From: CAYMTN01 sp964393335
Lineage (GTDB): Bacteria > Chloroflexota > Anaerolineae > Aggregatilineales > Aggregatilineaceae
Length of the DNA stretch: 23,832 bases
Assembly: GCA_964393335.1 (NCBI GenBank)
Contig: CAYMTN010000059.1
Span: 1-23,832, forward strand
Direction of reading: 5' to 3'
Shown: piece by piece, positions 1 through 7,082 of the stretch
Layout: each line of letters opens with the position of its first letter
Numbering within the stretch: position 1 is the first letter of the stretch
Notes under the pieces: generated by a model
Databases searched by the model: none
Seen by the model: the letters and a program-made list of their open reading frames with translations, nothing else
Told to the model about the DNA's origin: nothing
Made by a program: the position numbers and the translations under genes

Positions 1-1435
1 CCTTAGCGGGGGACATGACGCTGATCACGGCGGCGGCGGCGGTTTGCGCGCCGAGAATGACGTACACTGACAGGCCGAGCATCTGCGCTGTGTTGAGCTG
101 CAAGATGCCAAACACGGCGTTGCTGTTGACGTTGCTGCCGGTGACAAACGCGCCCAACGCCCCGATCAACGGCGCGACAAAGACGTAGAGATCGGCGGGC
201 AGCGCGTCACTCATGCCCCTGGCGAGCACGTCGATCATCCCGGCGCGGGCCATCGTCGCCGCGATGGCAACCATCATGAAGACGCCGACGGCTGATTTTG
301 CCGCACGCGTGCCGGACCGGCGCAGGATGCTGCGCGCCGCGCCGGGTTTGTACAAACCGGCGTGGTGGTACAGGCCAAACGCGATCAGGCCGCTGTACAG
401 GATGATCAACCCCGGATGCCCCGGAATGCCAAAACCTGCGTCTTGTTCGGTGGCGACGGTCCATCCCCGGTCGGTCGTCGTCGCCGGGATGTCAACCGCG
501 ACCGCCCACTGGCCCAGGTACGTTTTGACCGGCGATAACCCGCGCAGCACCAGCGCCAGGATCACTAGAATGACGTACCCGGCCACCGCCAGCCGGATCG
601 AGGGCAGGGGGCGCTGGGGATCGGGGCGCGCACCGTCGGGACGTGGTGCGCCCGCCGGGCCGCGCCAGCGAATCCACACAATCGAGGTGAGCAGGCCCGC
701 CGCGCCGCCGCCAATCGCGCCGAGCGTCCACAGCCCGTTGGTCGCCAGCACGTACTGGGCGGCGCTCATCGCCGTCCCGACGACCAGGATATACGGCAGC
801 GCGCGCCGCATCCCGCGCCAGCCGTCCAGCACATGCGCGATCATCAACCCGGTGACGTAACACAACACGCCGAGCATCAGCGCCGGGGCCGGGGCCAGCC
901 GTTCGCCGGGGATGCCGGTCACTTTCGAGAGCAGGATAAACGACGTCGCCAGCGAGCCAAACGTGACCGCCCAACTATGCCCCAACGCCGGGATGACCAC
1001 CGCGCGGACTTGCGGCACGCCCAGCCCGATCAACAGCGGAGCCGTGATCGCAACCGGGACGCCAAAGCCGCCCACGCCCTGCAAAAACGATGCGAATGCC
1101 CAACCCAACAGCAGCACCTGGATCAGCGTATCGGCGGTCAGGCTGGCGAGACTGCTCGCAATCACGATCAGCGCCCCGGCCCGGTCCACGATGTCGTACA
1201 GCAGCAGCGCCGCCCAGATGATCAACGAGACGTCCATCGTCAGCAGCAGCGCCTTGACCTGCGCATATTCCAGCGCATCGACTCCCGCGCCAAAGCGCCA
1301 GGCGGCTAACGCCAACGCCAGCAGCCAGCCCGCCAGCCCGGCCCGGCTGGCGCTCCAATTCGCGCCGATCATCAGGCCCAGGACGACCAGCATCGGCAGC
1401 AGCGACAATACCCAATCGAACGTGTTGTAGTCCAT
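1..1435 (-). CDS. lldP: L-lactate permease family transporter (partial, C-terminus outside window)
   Basis: This is a multi-pass inner-membrane carrier of the LctP/LldP family, which imports lactate (and glycolate in some members) with protons. The minus-strand frame is open from an ATG at 1435 to the window edge, giving 478 codons. Family members are usually about 530-560 residues, so roughly the last 70 are missing. Hydrophobic segments alternate throughout. The family-typical stretch GVPVAITAPLLIGLG is followed by GHSWAVTFGS, and the visible end reads VISVMSPAK, matching the conserved 'ISP' loop of LldP proteins. An AGGA element lies about five bases before the start. A possible promoter sits at 1481-1510. 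No lactate dehydrogenase gene is visible here; it could lie beyond the edge. The family assignment is strong; the exact substrate is inferred. Confidence 0.85.
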   Translation of the reverse strand, partial: MDYNTFDWVLSLLPMLVVLGLMIGANWSASRAGLAGWLLALALAAWRFGAGVDALEYAQVKALLLTMDVSLIIWAALLLYDIVDRAGALIVIASSLASLTADTLIQVLLLGWAFASFLQGVGGFGVPVAITAPLLIGLGVPQVRAVVIPALGHSWAVTFGSLATSFILLSKVTGIPGERLAPAPALMLGVLCYVTGLMIAHVLDGWRGMRRALPYILVVGTAMSAAQYVLATNGLWTLGAIGGGAAGLLTSIVWIRWRGPAGAPRPDGARPDPQRPLPSIRLAVAGYVILVILALVLRGLSPVKTYLGQWAVAVDIPATTTDRGWTVATEQDAGFGIPGHPGLIILYSGLIAFGLYHHAGLYKPGAARSILRRSGTRAAKSAVGVFMMVAIAATMARAGMIDVLARGMSDALPADLYVFVAPLIGALGAFVTGSNVNSNAVFGILQLNTAQMLGLSVYVILGAQTAAAAVISVMSPAK

Positions 1436-1480
1436 CGGAATCCTGTAGTGTGCTCGTGTCTGACACCGCGCAACCGTCCC

Positions 1481-1510
1481 AGTCTACCGTCGAATGCCGG
1501 ACTCCGGCAA
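1481..1510 (-). promoter_or_regulatory. Putative sigma70-type promoter for the lactate permease gene
   Basis: Read on the minus strand, a TTGCCG -35-like hexamer (1510-1505) is separated by 18 bases from a TAGACT -10-like hexamer (1486-1481). It lies about 46 bases before the permease ATG. The match is moderate and was found by eye. Confidence 0.4.
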
Positions 1511-1835
1511 CCACCATCACCGCTGGCCGATCCGTAATGTATCATTAAGACGGCGGCGCGTGACCCGCTGCCGGGCATTAGCGGCGCTGTGAAACCCCCG
1601 AGCGGTGAAGGTGGCGGCGCGTGGCGTAGGGATTCCGTAGGTTAAGCGTAGCCTTTCCATTAGGAAAGAGACGGGTAGGGCACCGTATTATATATCTAGC
1701 GAAGGGCGAAATCTCTTCTTCTCCTCCTTTACTCGAGAGCCGGGGTCGGCGTCCCCGGTTCTTGGCCTTTTTATGCCCCTCAGACATAAGAATGAATAAA
1801 CCATTAAGGCGGCCCGCGCGAGCATGATTCGCTGA
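1511..1835. other. Gene-free divergent spacer with small hairpins
   Basis: I see no convincing gene in this spacer between the permease and the hydrolase. It holds a 6-bp hairpin with an ATTA loop (1653-1668). It also holds a terminator-like hairpin: 8 bp including one G-U pair, arms 1738-1745 and 1753-1760, followed by a T-rich tail near 1768-1773. No plus-strand gene ends upstream of that hairpin, so its role is unclear. The base composition is less GC-rich around 1680-1800. Confidence 0.5.
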
Positions 1836-1865
1836 TTGACCGCGCCGGGGGAAATACGCCATAAT
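1836..1865 (+). promoter_or_regulatory. Putative sigma70-type promoter for the lipase-like gene
   Basis: TTGACC (1836-1841) and CATAAT (1860-1865) are separated by 18 bases and lie about 43 bases before the chosen ATG at 1908. Each hexamer matches the consensus at five of six positions. Confidence 0.55.
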
Positions 1866-1907
1866 GGCAGTGTACGTCTTGTTTTGCCGCCAGAGGGAAA
1901 AAACGTC

Positions 1908-2744
1908 ATGCAGCACACAACAGGATCATTCACCGGCCTGGATGGCGCGACGATTTTTACGCAGCGCTGGCTGCCGGATGATACCCCGCCGCGCGCCGTC
2001 GTGTTGATCGCGCACGGCCTGGGCGAGCACAGCGGGCGGTATGCGCACGTCGCGGCGCACCTGACCGCGCACGGGTACGCCGTCTATGCGCTGGACCACC
2101 GGGGACACGGGCAGTCCAGCGGGCCGCGTGCGGTGGTGACGGACTTTGACGAATTCGTAGCTGATTTACGCACGTATTTTGAACAGGTCCGCGCCGAACA
2201 GCCCGATCTGCCCATCGTGCTGTACGGGCACAGCATGGGGTCCGCGATCAGCCTGCTGTTCGCGTTCCGCTACCAGGCCGATCTGGCCGGGTTGATCACG
2301 ACCGGCACGGCATTACGGCTGCCCGCGTCCAACGCGATCACCAGGCCGCTGATCAAAGCGGCCAGCACGCTGACTCCCACCGCCCGCCTGATCCCGATTG
2401 ATCCAAAAGGGATCAGCCGCGATCCGGCGGTGGTCGAGCGTTACAGGGCCGATCCGCTCGTGTATCACGGGGCCATCCCGTTGATCATGCTGGCGGAGCT
2501 GGAACAGGCCGCCGAGCGCTGCACGGAGCAACTGCCTTCGCTGCGCCTGCCATACTTGGCGCTGCACGGCGGCGCGGACCCGCTCACGCTGCCTGCTGGG
2601 GCCGCGATCGTGCGCGAGCGAAGCGGCTCGCCTGACACGACGGTGAAAGTCTACGACGGGCTGTATCACGAAATTCACAACGAGCCGGAGCAAGGGCAGG
2701 TGCTGGACGACATCACTGGCTGGCTGGACGCTCATGTGCCGTGA
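1908..2744 (+). CDS. Alpha/beta hydrolase, monoacylglycerol lipase / lysophospholipase type
   Basis: The 278-residue protein belongs to the serine hydrolase group (Hydrolase_4) that cleaves monoacylglycerols or lysophospholipids. The oxyanion-side motif AHGLGEHSGRY is at 35-45. The nucleophile elbow GHSMG is at 107-111 (Ser109). The acid is probably Asp224 in GGADPLT, and the histidine His254 in YHEIHNEPE. All the expected triad residues are present and the length is normal for the family. No signal peptide is seen, so it is probably cytoplasmic. I chose the ATG at 1908 because an AGAGGG ribosome-binding site lies about 10 bases before it and because homologues begin near here. A longer frame starting at a TTG at 1836 would begin inside the -35 element. 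It appears monocistronic, with its own promoter at 1836-1865. The natural substrate is inferred from the family. Confidence 0.88.
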   Translation: MQHTTGSFTGLDGATIFTQRWLPDDTPPRAVVLIAHGLGEHSGRYAHVAAHLTAHGYAVYALDHRGHGQSSGPRAVVTDFDEFVADLRTYFEQVRAEQPDLPIVLYGHSMGSAISLLFAFRYQADLAGLITTGTALRLPASNAITRPLIKAASTLTPTARLIPIDPKGISRDPAVVERYRADPLVYHGAIPLIMLAELEQAAERCTEQLPSLRLPYLALHGGADPLTLPAGAAIVRERSGSPDTTVKVYDGLYHEIHNEPEQGQVLDDITGWLDAHVP

Positions 2745-2841
2745 CACGCCGGCGGCGGGCGTACCGGTCTTGGCCGCGCCCGGTGACCCTTCCTGACCCT
2801 TCTGTAATCGTAAAAAGGTGTGCACAGCAGGTAACAAAGGG

Positions 2842-2870
2842 TTGACACGATCTGCGCCGCATGTTAGACT
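2842..2870 (+). promoter_or_regulatory. Strong sigma70-type promoter
   Basis: A perfect TTGACA (2842-2847), a 17-base spacer and TAGACT (2865-2870) make this one of the best promoter matches in the window. Transcription would start near 2877, leaving a leader of about 18 bases before the ATG at 2895. Confidence 0.75.
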
Positions 2871-2894
2871 GGTGGCATATTGGGAGAAGTGGGA

Positions 2895-3110
2895 ATGTCA
2901 GACGGTAACAAACGGCCCATTAACGAACAGGCCGTATATTCCCGGCAAGAGGCCGCCGAAGTGCTCGGCGTCAGCCTCAGCACCTTGAAGAAGTTAATCG
3001 ACGCGGGTTATTTACGCGTCAGCCGCCCCGCTGGGGTCCGGCGCATCTTCATTCAAGGATCGAGCATCATTGAGATGCTCCACCAAACGGCAGTAGAAAG
3101 GCAAGCGTAG
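2895..3110 (+). CDS. Small helix-turn-helix protein, excisionase/BldC (MerR-like) type
   Basis: This 71-residue protein is almost entirely one DNA-binding domain. Residues 15-35 (YSRQEAAEVLGVSLSTLKKL) form the helix-turn-helix. They are followed by DAGYLRVSRPAGVRRIF, the wing with the conserved arginines, and a closing helix up to about residue 63. Proteins of this type act as phage/plasmid excisionases or as BldC-like regulators; which applies here cannot be told. No integrase is nearby. The ATG at 2895 is preceded by a GGAG-rich ribosome-binding site. An in-frame TTG at 2880 would lie almost on the transcription start, so I rejected it. The stop codon touches the ATG of the next small gene, so the two are probably translationally coupled. 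It may regulate its own cluster (inference). Confidence 0.8.
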   Translation: MSDGNKRPINEQAVYSRQEAAEVLGVSLSTLKKLIDAGYLRVSRPAGVRRIFIQGSSIIEMLHQTAVERQA

Positions 3111-3317
3111 ATGCAACCCGGTTCGCCAAGCGTAACCAGCGAACTACATAGTGTGGACGAAGCCCTGGCCGACCGGTTCGGCTGTCTGGTGGGCGTTGGC
3201 ATTAACACACGATCGATCAGCGGGTTGGACCCATTCGTCCTCGTCGACGAACGGTATGCGTTTGAAGAAATCTCAAGACGGTCTCTCTTGACCAGCGGCG
3301 CGGAGGAAAGCGTGTAG
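3111..3317 (+). CDS. Small orphan protein coupled to the HTH gene
   Basis: I do not recognise this 68-residue protein. Its ATG follows the TAG stop of the helix-turn-helix gene with no gap, an arrangement that suggests translational coupling by a terminating ribosome. There is no separate strong ribosome-binding site. The middle holds a short hydrophobic run (CLVGVGINTRSISGLDPFVLV), and the C-terminal third is acidic and basic mixed (DERYAFEEISRRS). No signal peptide, transmembrane helix or metal motif is visible. A strong hairpin follows the stop codon at 3349. It could be a partner or modulator of the upstream DNA-binding protein, but that rests on position only. Confidence 0.55.
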   Translation: MQPGSPSVTSELHSVDEALADRFGCLVGVGINTRSISGLDPFVLVDERYAFEEISRRSLLTSGAEESV

Positions 3318-3348
3318 ACCACCTCCGCAGCAACCGGCAAGACCCCTC

Positions 3349-3404
3349 ACCGGGGCGTGAGACCAGCCAGACAACAGGTTTCACGCCCCGGTTTACGTTT
3401 TTGT
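3349..3404 (+). terminator. Rho-independent terminator-like hairpin
   Basis: The arms 3349-3364 and 3377-3392 pair over 16 bp with a single G-U pair, around a 12-base loop. A T-rich stretch (TTTACGTTTTT) follows. It lies 32 bases after the stop of the 68-residue gene and is the most stable-looking hairpin seen by eye in the window. It probably ends or attenuates the transcript from 2842. Confidence 0.65.
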
Positions 3405-3448
3405 TCGGGGAACGTAAGCCAGGGGAAGCCACCGGGCCGCGCGCCCGG
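3393..3448 (+). promoter_or_regulatory. Two further hairpins in the leader of the 93-residue gene
   Basis: Directly after the terminator-like hairpin come a 7-bp stem (3393-3399 with 3411-3417) that contains the T-run region, and a 6-bp GC stem (3432-3437 with 3443-3448). Together the three hairpins fill most of the 171-base space before the gene at 3489. This could be a structured leader or attenuator; no known riboswitch class was recognised. Confidence 0.4.
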
Positions 3449-3488
3449 CTCATCCCGAAACCAATCGTTGACCAGGGAGGTAACGACG

Positions 3489-3770
3489 ATGTACCAGCAG
3501 TCCCATCCTCAGGACCATGTGTTGCGCGACGCGATGATGGTATGGCCGGAAGACGGCTCCGCGTATACCGCCGCGTGGTTTGAGACCGTGTTTACGGCAC
3601 TTGACCGGCTGCATGACGCGCTCTGCAGCAGTGCCCCGGACACCGTCTCACGCCTGAACCCGGAGGACATGGCTGGCTGGTTGGAAGATATCGTCTATAC
3701 CGCCCAGGAAGCCATTCTCGAAATCCGGGCGCGGTATCCCGGTAAGAACGTGACGGGGGCAGGATGCTAA
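3489..3770 (+). CDS. Small orphan protein, probably helical
   Basis: I do not recognise this 93-residue protein. The ATG at 3489 has a very good AGGGAGG ribosome-binding site (about 3474-3480), which supports both the gene and the start. An earlier in-frame start at 3357 would lie inside the terminator hairpin. The sequence looks soluble and largely helical, with a Trp-containing N-terminal half (MMVWPEDGSAYTAAWFETVF) and an amphipathic segment around 58-85 (PEDMAGWLEDIVYTAQEAIL). There is no signal peptide, transmembrane helix or metal site. It follows three hairpins and is followed after 27 bases by another small reading frame. Its function is unknown. Confidence 0.65.
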   Translation: MYQQSHPQDHVLRDAMMVWPEDGSAYTAAWFETVFTALDRLHDALCSSAPDTVSRLNPEDMAGWLEDIVYTAQEAILEIRARYPGKNVTGAGC

Positions 3771-3797
3771 CCATCCGCCAGAAAGCGAGGTCTTACG

Positions 3798-3959
3798 ATG
3801 ACTGGTCCCAACAAAGACAGCCAGTCCAGGCCACACACACGTTTCGCCTCGCATTCGTCACCCTTGACAAGACTGTCAGGTCGGGGGGGCGAATGCCACT
3901 CGACCGAACAGAATCGACACAGTAAGAAGCGGACAGCGTGCCCAACTGATGAAGAATGA
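3798..3959 (+). CDS. Possible small ORF, 53 residues, Ser/Arg-rich
   Basis: This reading frame begins with ATG at 3798, 27 bases after the preceding stop, with a GCGAGG element about seven bases upstream. It ends with TGA at 3957-3959. The predicted product is hydrophilic and rich in Ser, Arg, His and Thr, and ends in ACPTDEE. It has two cysteines and no recognisable domain. Its placement directly behind another small gene favours a real gene, but composition alone gives little support. It may be chance. Confidence 0.35.
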   Translation: MTGPNKDSQSRPHTRFASHSSPLTRLSGRGGECHSTEQNRHSKKRTACPTDEE

Positions 3960-4212
3960 CGCAGGCGCTGCGACCGGGTTGACAGAGTGTATTGGAACAT
4001 GTCGCCCGCCTGAGGGATACCAAAGGGCACAAGCACACGAACAAACGACGGACTTACTCACAGGTCAAATTCCTGTTTGACGGTCTGTGTGGGAAGTGCT
4101 AGGTGCGGCAAAATCGGGTGTTGGCTCCTTCCCACACAGGCTGTTTCCTGGCCTGATACACCATCGTTCGCCAGGGGCGCGAGGGCGTCCCCTAACAAGG
4201 AGTTGATGTAAC
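3960..4212 (+). ncRNA. Gene-free stretch with two nested-spacing hairpins, candidate structured RNA
   Basis: No protein gene is supported here. Two hairpins follow each other: GTCAAA/TTTGAC (4064-4069 with 4076-4081), then a perfect 12-bp stem (4085-4096 with 4128-4139) around a 31-base loop. No T-run follows the second stem, so it is not a standard terminator. It could be the leader of the membrane-protein frame that follows or an independent small RNA. No known RNA family was recognised. Confidence 0.3.
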
Positions 4213-4220
4213 ATGGGGAG

Positions 4221-4421
4221 TTGCTGCTAAACAGCGGGTTTCAGATCGTGGAATTCACCTTGCTCGGCCTGCTGGGGTTTTTGCCCCTGATTATCATTCA
4301 CTGGGCCGACCGGCGGCGACCGTACCGCCTGCTGCGTTTGAACCGCGTAGATCGGCGGTGGCGGATAGCCGCAACAAAAGCCAGCCTGATCATGACTCTG
4401 ACCGACTGGCTGTTGAGATGA
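4221..4421 (+). pseudogene. Small single-span membrane protein, start region possibly frameshifted
   Basis: The frame encodes about 66 residues: one hydrophobic segment (roughly residues 9-28, EFTLLGLLGFLPLIIIHWA) followed by a strongly basic tail (DRRRPYRLLRLNRVDRRWR). That layout fits a small inner-membrane protein with its basic tail in the cytoplasm. The start is odd. The only start in this frame is a TTG at 4221, directly abutting GGGGAG. A well-spaced AAGGAG (4197-4202) instead serves an ATG at 4213 in another frame, which stops after five codons. One extra base between 4213 and 4221 would join that ATG to the long frame. It is therefore either a TTG-started gene or a frameshifted remnant. 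Confidence 0.4.
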
Positions 4422-4576
4422 TGAAGTTGTTAGGATACGAACTGCTTGATCGGGGATAGTTTAACCGGCAGAACACCGGACGCTGCGCCCGGCAGTTGGG
4501 GTTCAAGACCCTGTCCCCGAACCTTTACGACCAGCGCACGCCCTACCACCAGGCAAGGTGCGCACCTGCATCAGCA

Positions 4577-4936
4577 CTACTCCGGACGGTAATAATCAAG
4601 CAAATCGAGCAGGTCCGGCACGCTGACCGGCTTGACGACGAACTCGGCGTTACCCGCCTGCTGCGCCCACCGGACGTAATCCTGCAGATCGTAAGCCGTG
4701 ATGGCAATGATCGGGACGTTGATGCCGCGCTGCCGCAGGATTTGAGTGAGTTCCAGCCCGGTCATTCCGTCCCCAAAATCAATGTCTGTCAGGATCAGGT
4801 CTGCATCACCGGGGCGGATGCTAAAGGCGGCATCTTCAGCCGAGAGATAGGTGGTCAGTGTGTCGCGGGCCATCCGCACCACACGCTCCACAAGCGCAAT
4901 GTTGGAAAGATCGTCTTCGATATAGATGATATGCAT
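4577..4936 (-). CDS. Stand-alone receiver-domain response regulator
   Basis: The 119-residue protein is a single CheY-like receiver domain with no output domain. The acidic pair is at Asp8-Asp9 (YIEDD). The phosphorylatable aspartate is Asp51 (LILTDIDFG), the switch threonine Thr80 (IAITAY), and the conserved lysine Lys102 (VVKPVS). All the residues needed for phosphotransfer are present. Single-domain regulators of this type relay phosphate or bind a partner protein. No histidine kinase is visible in the window, so its kinase must be elsewhere. A GGAG ribosome-binding site lies seven bases before the ATG and a good promoter is at 4971-4999. The gene is transcribed alone, convergent with the small-ORF cluster. 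Confidence 0.88.
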   Translation of the reverse strand: MHIIYIEDDLSNIALVERVVRMARDTLTTYLSAEDAAFSIRPGDADLILTDIDFGDGMTGLELTQILRQRGINVPIIAITAYDLQDYVRWAQQAGNAEFVVKPVSVPDLLDLLDYYRPE

Positions 4937-4970
4937 GGTTTGCTCCAGGTGAGCCAGTTCGCATGAAGGA

Positions 4971-4999
4971 ATCCTACACGCTCACTGTCAGTAGGTCAA
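4971..4999 (-). promoter_or_regulatory. Putative sigma70-type promoter of the receiver gene
   Basis: On the minus strand, TTGACC (4999-4994) and TAGGAT (4976-4971) are separated by exactly 17 bases. They lie 35 bases before the receiver ATG. Confidence 0.6.
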
Positions 5000-5426
5000 T
5001 AGCCCTTGAGTAACCGGGCCCGGCTGATCCGGCTCACTCAAATTTCTGAGGTCGCTAGCAGCACCATAAAGCCGTTGGCAGCGCAAGAATCAGGGTCCGT
5101 CTACAAGCCAGCGCGGATTGTGCGGCTGGGTACTGTACCAGCATACCGCACGTGACCAAAATGGATGTTAAGGGATGGTAAAGGTCCTGTTAGGTATTGT
5201 ACGCAGAATGCGACGATTTGTCGCACAAACTGGGACTTTTGCACAAATATGCAGATGATGGGGGAAACAAAACGAAGTCGCACAATACAGGTTGGTTTTT
5301 GGTGATTAGTTGTTGGTAAAAGCGCGTACGCAAGTAGCCGGTTTGACCAACAACCAACGACTAACAACCTTTTTCCCATGATGCGAGTTCTGAATAGTTT
5401 GTCCATGAGGTCGATAGAACGCAGCT
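5000..5426. other. AT-richer gene-free stretch before the RNA ligase gene
   Basis: I see no supported gene here, and the stretch is visibly less GC-rich than its surroundings, mainly from 5150 to 5420. It carries three short direct repeats of the form T(C/T)GCACAA (5221-5228, 5239-5246, 5278-5285) and an imperfect inverted repeat at 5306-5364. It should contain the promoter of the ligase gene at 5427, but no clear -35/-10 pair was found. Confidence 0.45.
5306..5364. repeat. Inverted repeat of TTAGTTGTTGGT type
   Basis: The arms 5306-5317 and 5353-5364 are complementary at 11 of 12 positions, with a 35-base loop. A second ACCAACAACC stretch begins at 5346, and a T-run follows at 5370-5374. 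The composition differs sharply from the surrounding GC-rich DNA, which suggests a dispersed palindromic element rather than a gene terminator. Confidence 0.45.
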
Positions 5427-6905
5427 ATGAATGGAAACGACCTGGTACGGATCGGGTACCGGCCCGGTAAGGTGGTCGGGCTGGCGCTGCAAGCGGCGCA
5501 GGCCGCGTTGGCTGCCGGGGCCAGCGAAGCGGACGTCTTGGACGATCTGGCCGGGGTGCTGCACGCGCCCGGCGATTACGCGGGTGACCCGCTGTACGGG
5601 CGCGTGGCAGAGGCGTTAAGCGCGGTTGAGCGCCACCGTGAGCGAACGGCCAGTTATGACCTGGGCACGGCGGCCCCGTACCGCGTGTGGGGCGCGGCAG
5701 ATATCGAATCCGGCGCGATGGAGCAGATGAAACGGGCCGTGCGGCTGCCGGTCGCCGTGCGCGGCGCGCTGATGCCGGACGCTCACCAGGGCTACGGCCT
5801 GCCCATCGGCGGCGTGCTGGCCACCGACAACAGCGTCATCCCGTATGCCGTCGGCGTGGATATCGCCTGCCGGATGCGGCTGACGGTGTTCAATGCCTCG
5901 CCGCACGTCCTCGACCAGAAGCGGGAAAAGTACCGCGCCGTGTTGGAGGAGCAAACGTGTTTTGGCGCGGGCGTCGAATGGCCGGAGCCGCGCGATCATG
6001 CCGTGATGGACGATCCCGCCTGGGACGAGCACCCCGTCGCGCGTCGCTTCCGGGACCGGGCGTGGCGGCAGTTGGGCACCAGCGGGTCCGGCAACCATTT
6101 TGTCGAGTTTGGCGCGTTGGCCGTGCATTCGCCGATCGACTCGCCGCTGGGCACGATCCCGCCCGGCACGTACCTGGCGGTGCTCAGTCACAGCGGCAGC
6201 CGCCGTTTTGGCCTGGAAATGGCGAACCACTACACGCAGGTCGCCATGCAGCAGCGGGCCACGCTGCCCAAAGATTTTAAGCACCTGGCGTGGCTGGACC
6301 TCGACGACGAAGCCGGGGCGGAATACTGGGCGGCCATGACGCTCGCCGGGCAGTACGCCAGCGCCAACCATGCCGTGATCCACCGCCAGATCGTCGACGC
6401 GCTGCGTCTGCCGGTCCTGGGCGGCATCGAGAATCACCACAACTTTGCGTGGAAAGAACAACTCGACGGGCAGGACGTGATCGTACACCGCAAGGGCGCG
6501 ACTCCCGCCGGTAAGGGCGTGTTGGGCGTGATCCCCGGCAGCATGAGCGCGCCGGGATTCGTGGTGCGCGGCCTGGGCAACCCGGAGTCACTCGACAGCG
6601 CGGCGCACGGCGCGGGCCGCCGCATGAGCCGTAAGCAAGCGTTCCAATCGTTTGACTGGGAAGGTGTCCAGCGCACGCTCAAGGCGCAGGGCGTCGAGCT
6701 GCTGTCGGCGGGATTGGACGAAGCACCCGGTGCCTACAAGGACATCCGGCAGGTGATGGCCGATCAGGCCGATCTGGTCGTCGCGGTGGCCGAGTTTCAG
6801 CCCCGGCTGGTGAAGATGGATGCGGGCGACAAGCCGCGCTACCGGGGTGGCAGCAAAAGCAAACGCGGCGAGGGCCGAAGCAAGGGCCGCAAGAAGCGGC
6901 GCTGA
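5427..6905 (+). CDS. rtcB: RtcB family RNA ligase (3'-phosphate/5'-hydroxyl)
   Basis: RtcB joins RNA 2',3'-cyclic phosphate or 3'-phosphate ends to 5'-hydroxyl ends with GTP and Mn2+, repairing cleaved tRNAs and other RNAs. The 492-residue protein carries the full active site: Asp145 and Cys148 in GVDIACRM, His224 in GNHFVEF, His255 in SHSGSR, His337/His338 in ENHHNF, and the guanylylated His394 in AAHGAGRRMSR. An N-terminal helical region of about 80 residues precedes the core. The C-terminus ends in a very basic tail (about 471-492) that could help bind RNA. The ATG at 5427 has no clear Shine-Dalgarno sequence. No RtcA cyclase, RtcR regulator or archease is visible nearby. The gene is followed after 177 bases by the TIR-WD40 gene, which has its own promoter-like element. 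The family call is secure; the physiological RNA target is unknown. Confidence 0.93.
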   Translation: MNGNDLVRIGYRPGKVVGLALQAAQAALAAGASEADVLDDLAGVLHAPGDYAGDPLYGRVAEALSAVERHRERTASYDLGTAAPYRVWGAADIESGAMEQMKRAVRLPVAVRGALMPDAHQGYGLPIGGVLATDNSVIPYAVGVDIACRMRLTVFNASPHVLDQKREKYRAVLEEQTCFGAGVEWPEPRDHAVMDDPAWDEHPVARRFRDRAWRQLGTSGSGNHFVEFGALAVHSPIDSPLGTIPPGTYLAVLSHSGSRRFGLEMANHYTQVAMQQRATLPKDFKHLAWLDLDDEAGAEYWAAMTLAGQYASANHAVIHRQIVDALRLPVLGGIENHHNFAWKEQLDGQDVIVHRKGATPAGKGVLGVIPGSMSAPGFVVRGLGNPESLDSAAHGAGRRMSRKQAFQSFDWEGVQRTLKAQGVELLSAGLDEAPGAYKDIRQVMADQADLVVAVAEFQPRLVKMDAGDKPRYRGGSKSKRGEGRSKGRKKRR

Positions 6906-7003
6906 CACGCCCCCGAATGCCACTCTCGCGCCCACGATTCGAAGCGCCCCTACGTGACGAATCCTGCTCCGAAATTGAGAGGACCCCATCCTGCGCCGTG
7001 CGG

Positions 7004-7030
7004 TTGATCAATCGCGATGTGTACTATAAT
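7004..7030 (+). promoter_or_regulatory. Putative promoter of the TIR-WD40 gene
   Basis: A perfect TATAAT lies at 7025-7030. The best -35 candidate, TTGATC at 7004-7009, is only 15 bases upstream, shorter than the ideal 17. The region is AT-rich and lies 52 bases before the ATG at 7083. Confidence 0.5.
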
Positions 7031-7082
7031 AAATTGTATGTGGTAGGGGCGATGGCCGGTGGTGGAGCATTCGGGAGGCGCT

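Noticed and set aside
213..1430. Several plus-strand frames antisense to the permease
   Set aside because: The minus-strand frame gives a clean LldP-type membrane protein to the window edge; the others have no domain and no good start signals.
4494..4530. tRNA-like GGGTTCAAGACCC string
   Set aside because: It resembles a T-arm, but no acceptor stem, anticodon arm or D-arm can be drawn around it.
5101..5406. A 101-codon minus-strand frame upstream of rtcB
   Set aside because: Much of it translates the AT-rich inverted repeat; it has no ribosome-binding site and no domain.
5616..6488. A 290-codon minus-strand frame inside the RtcB gene
   Set aside because: It is antisense to the RtcB active-site region and has Arg/His/Gln-rich shadow composition; the plus-strand frame has every catalytic residue.
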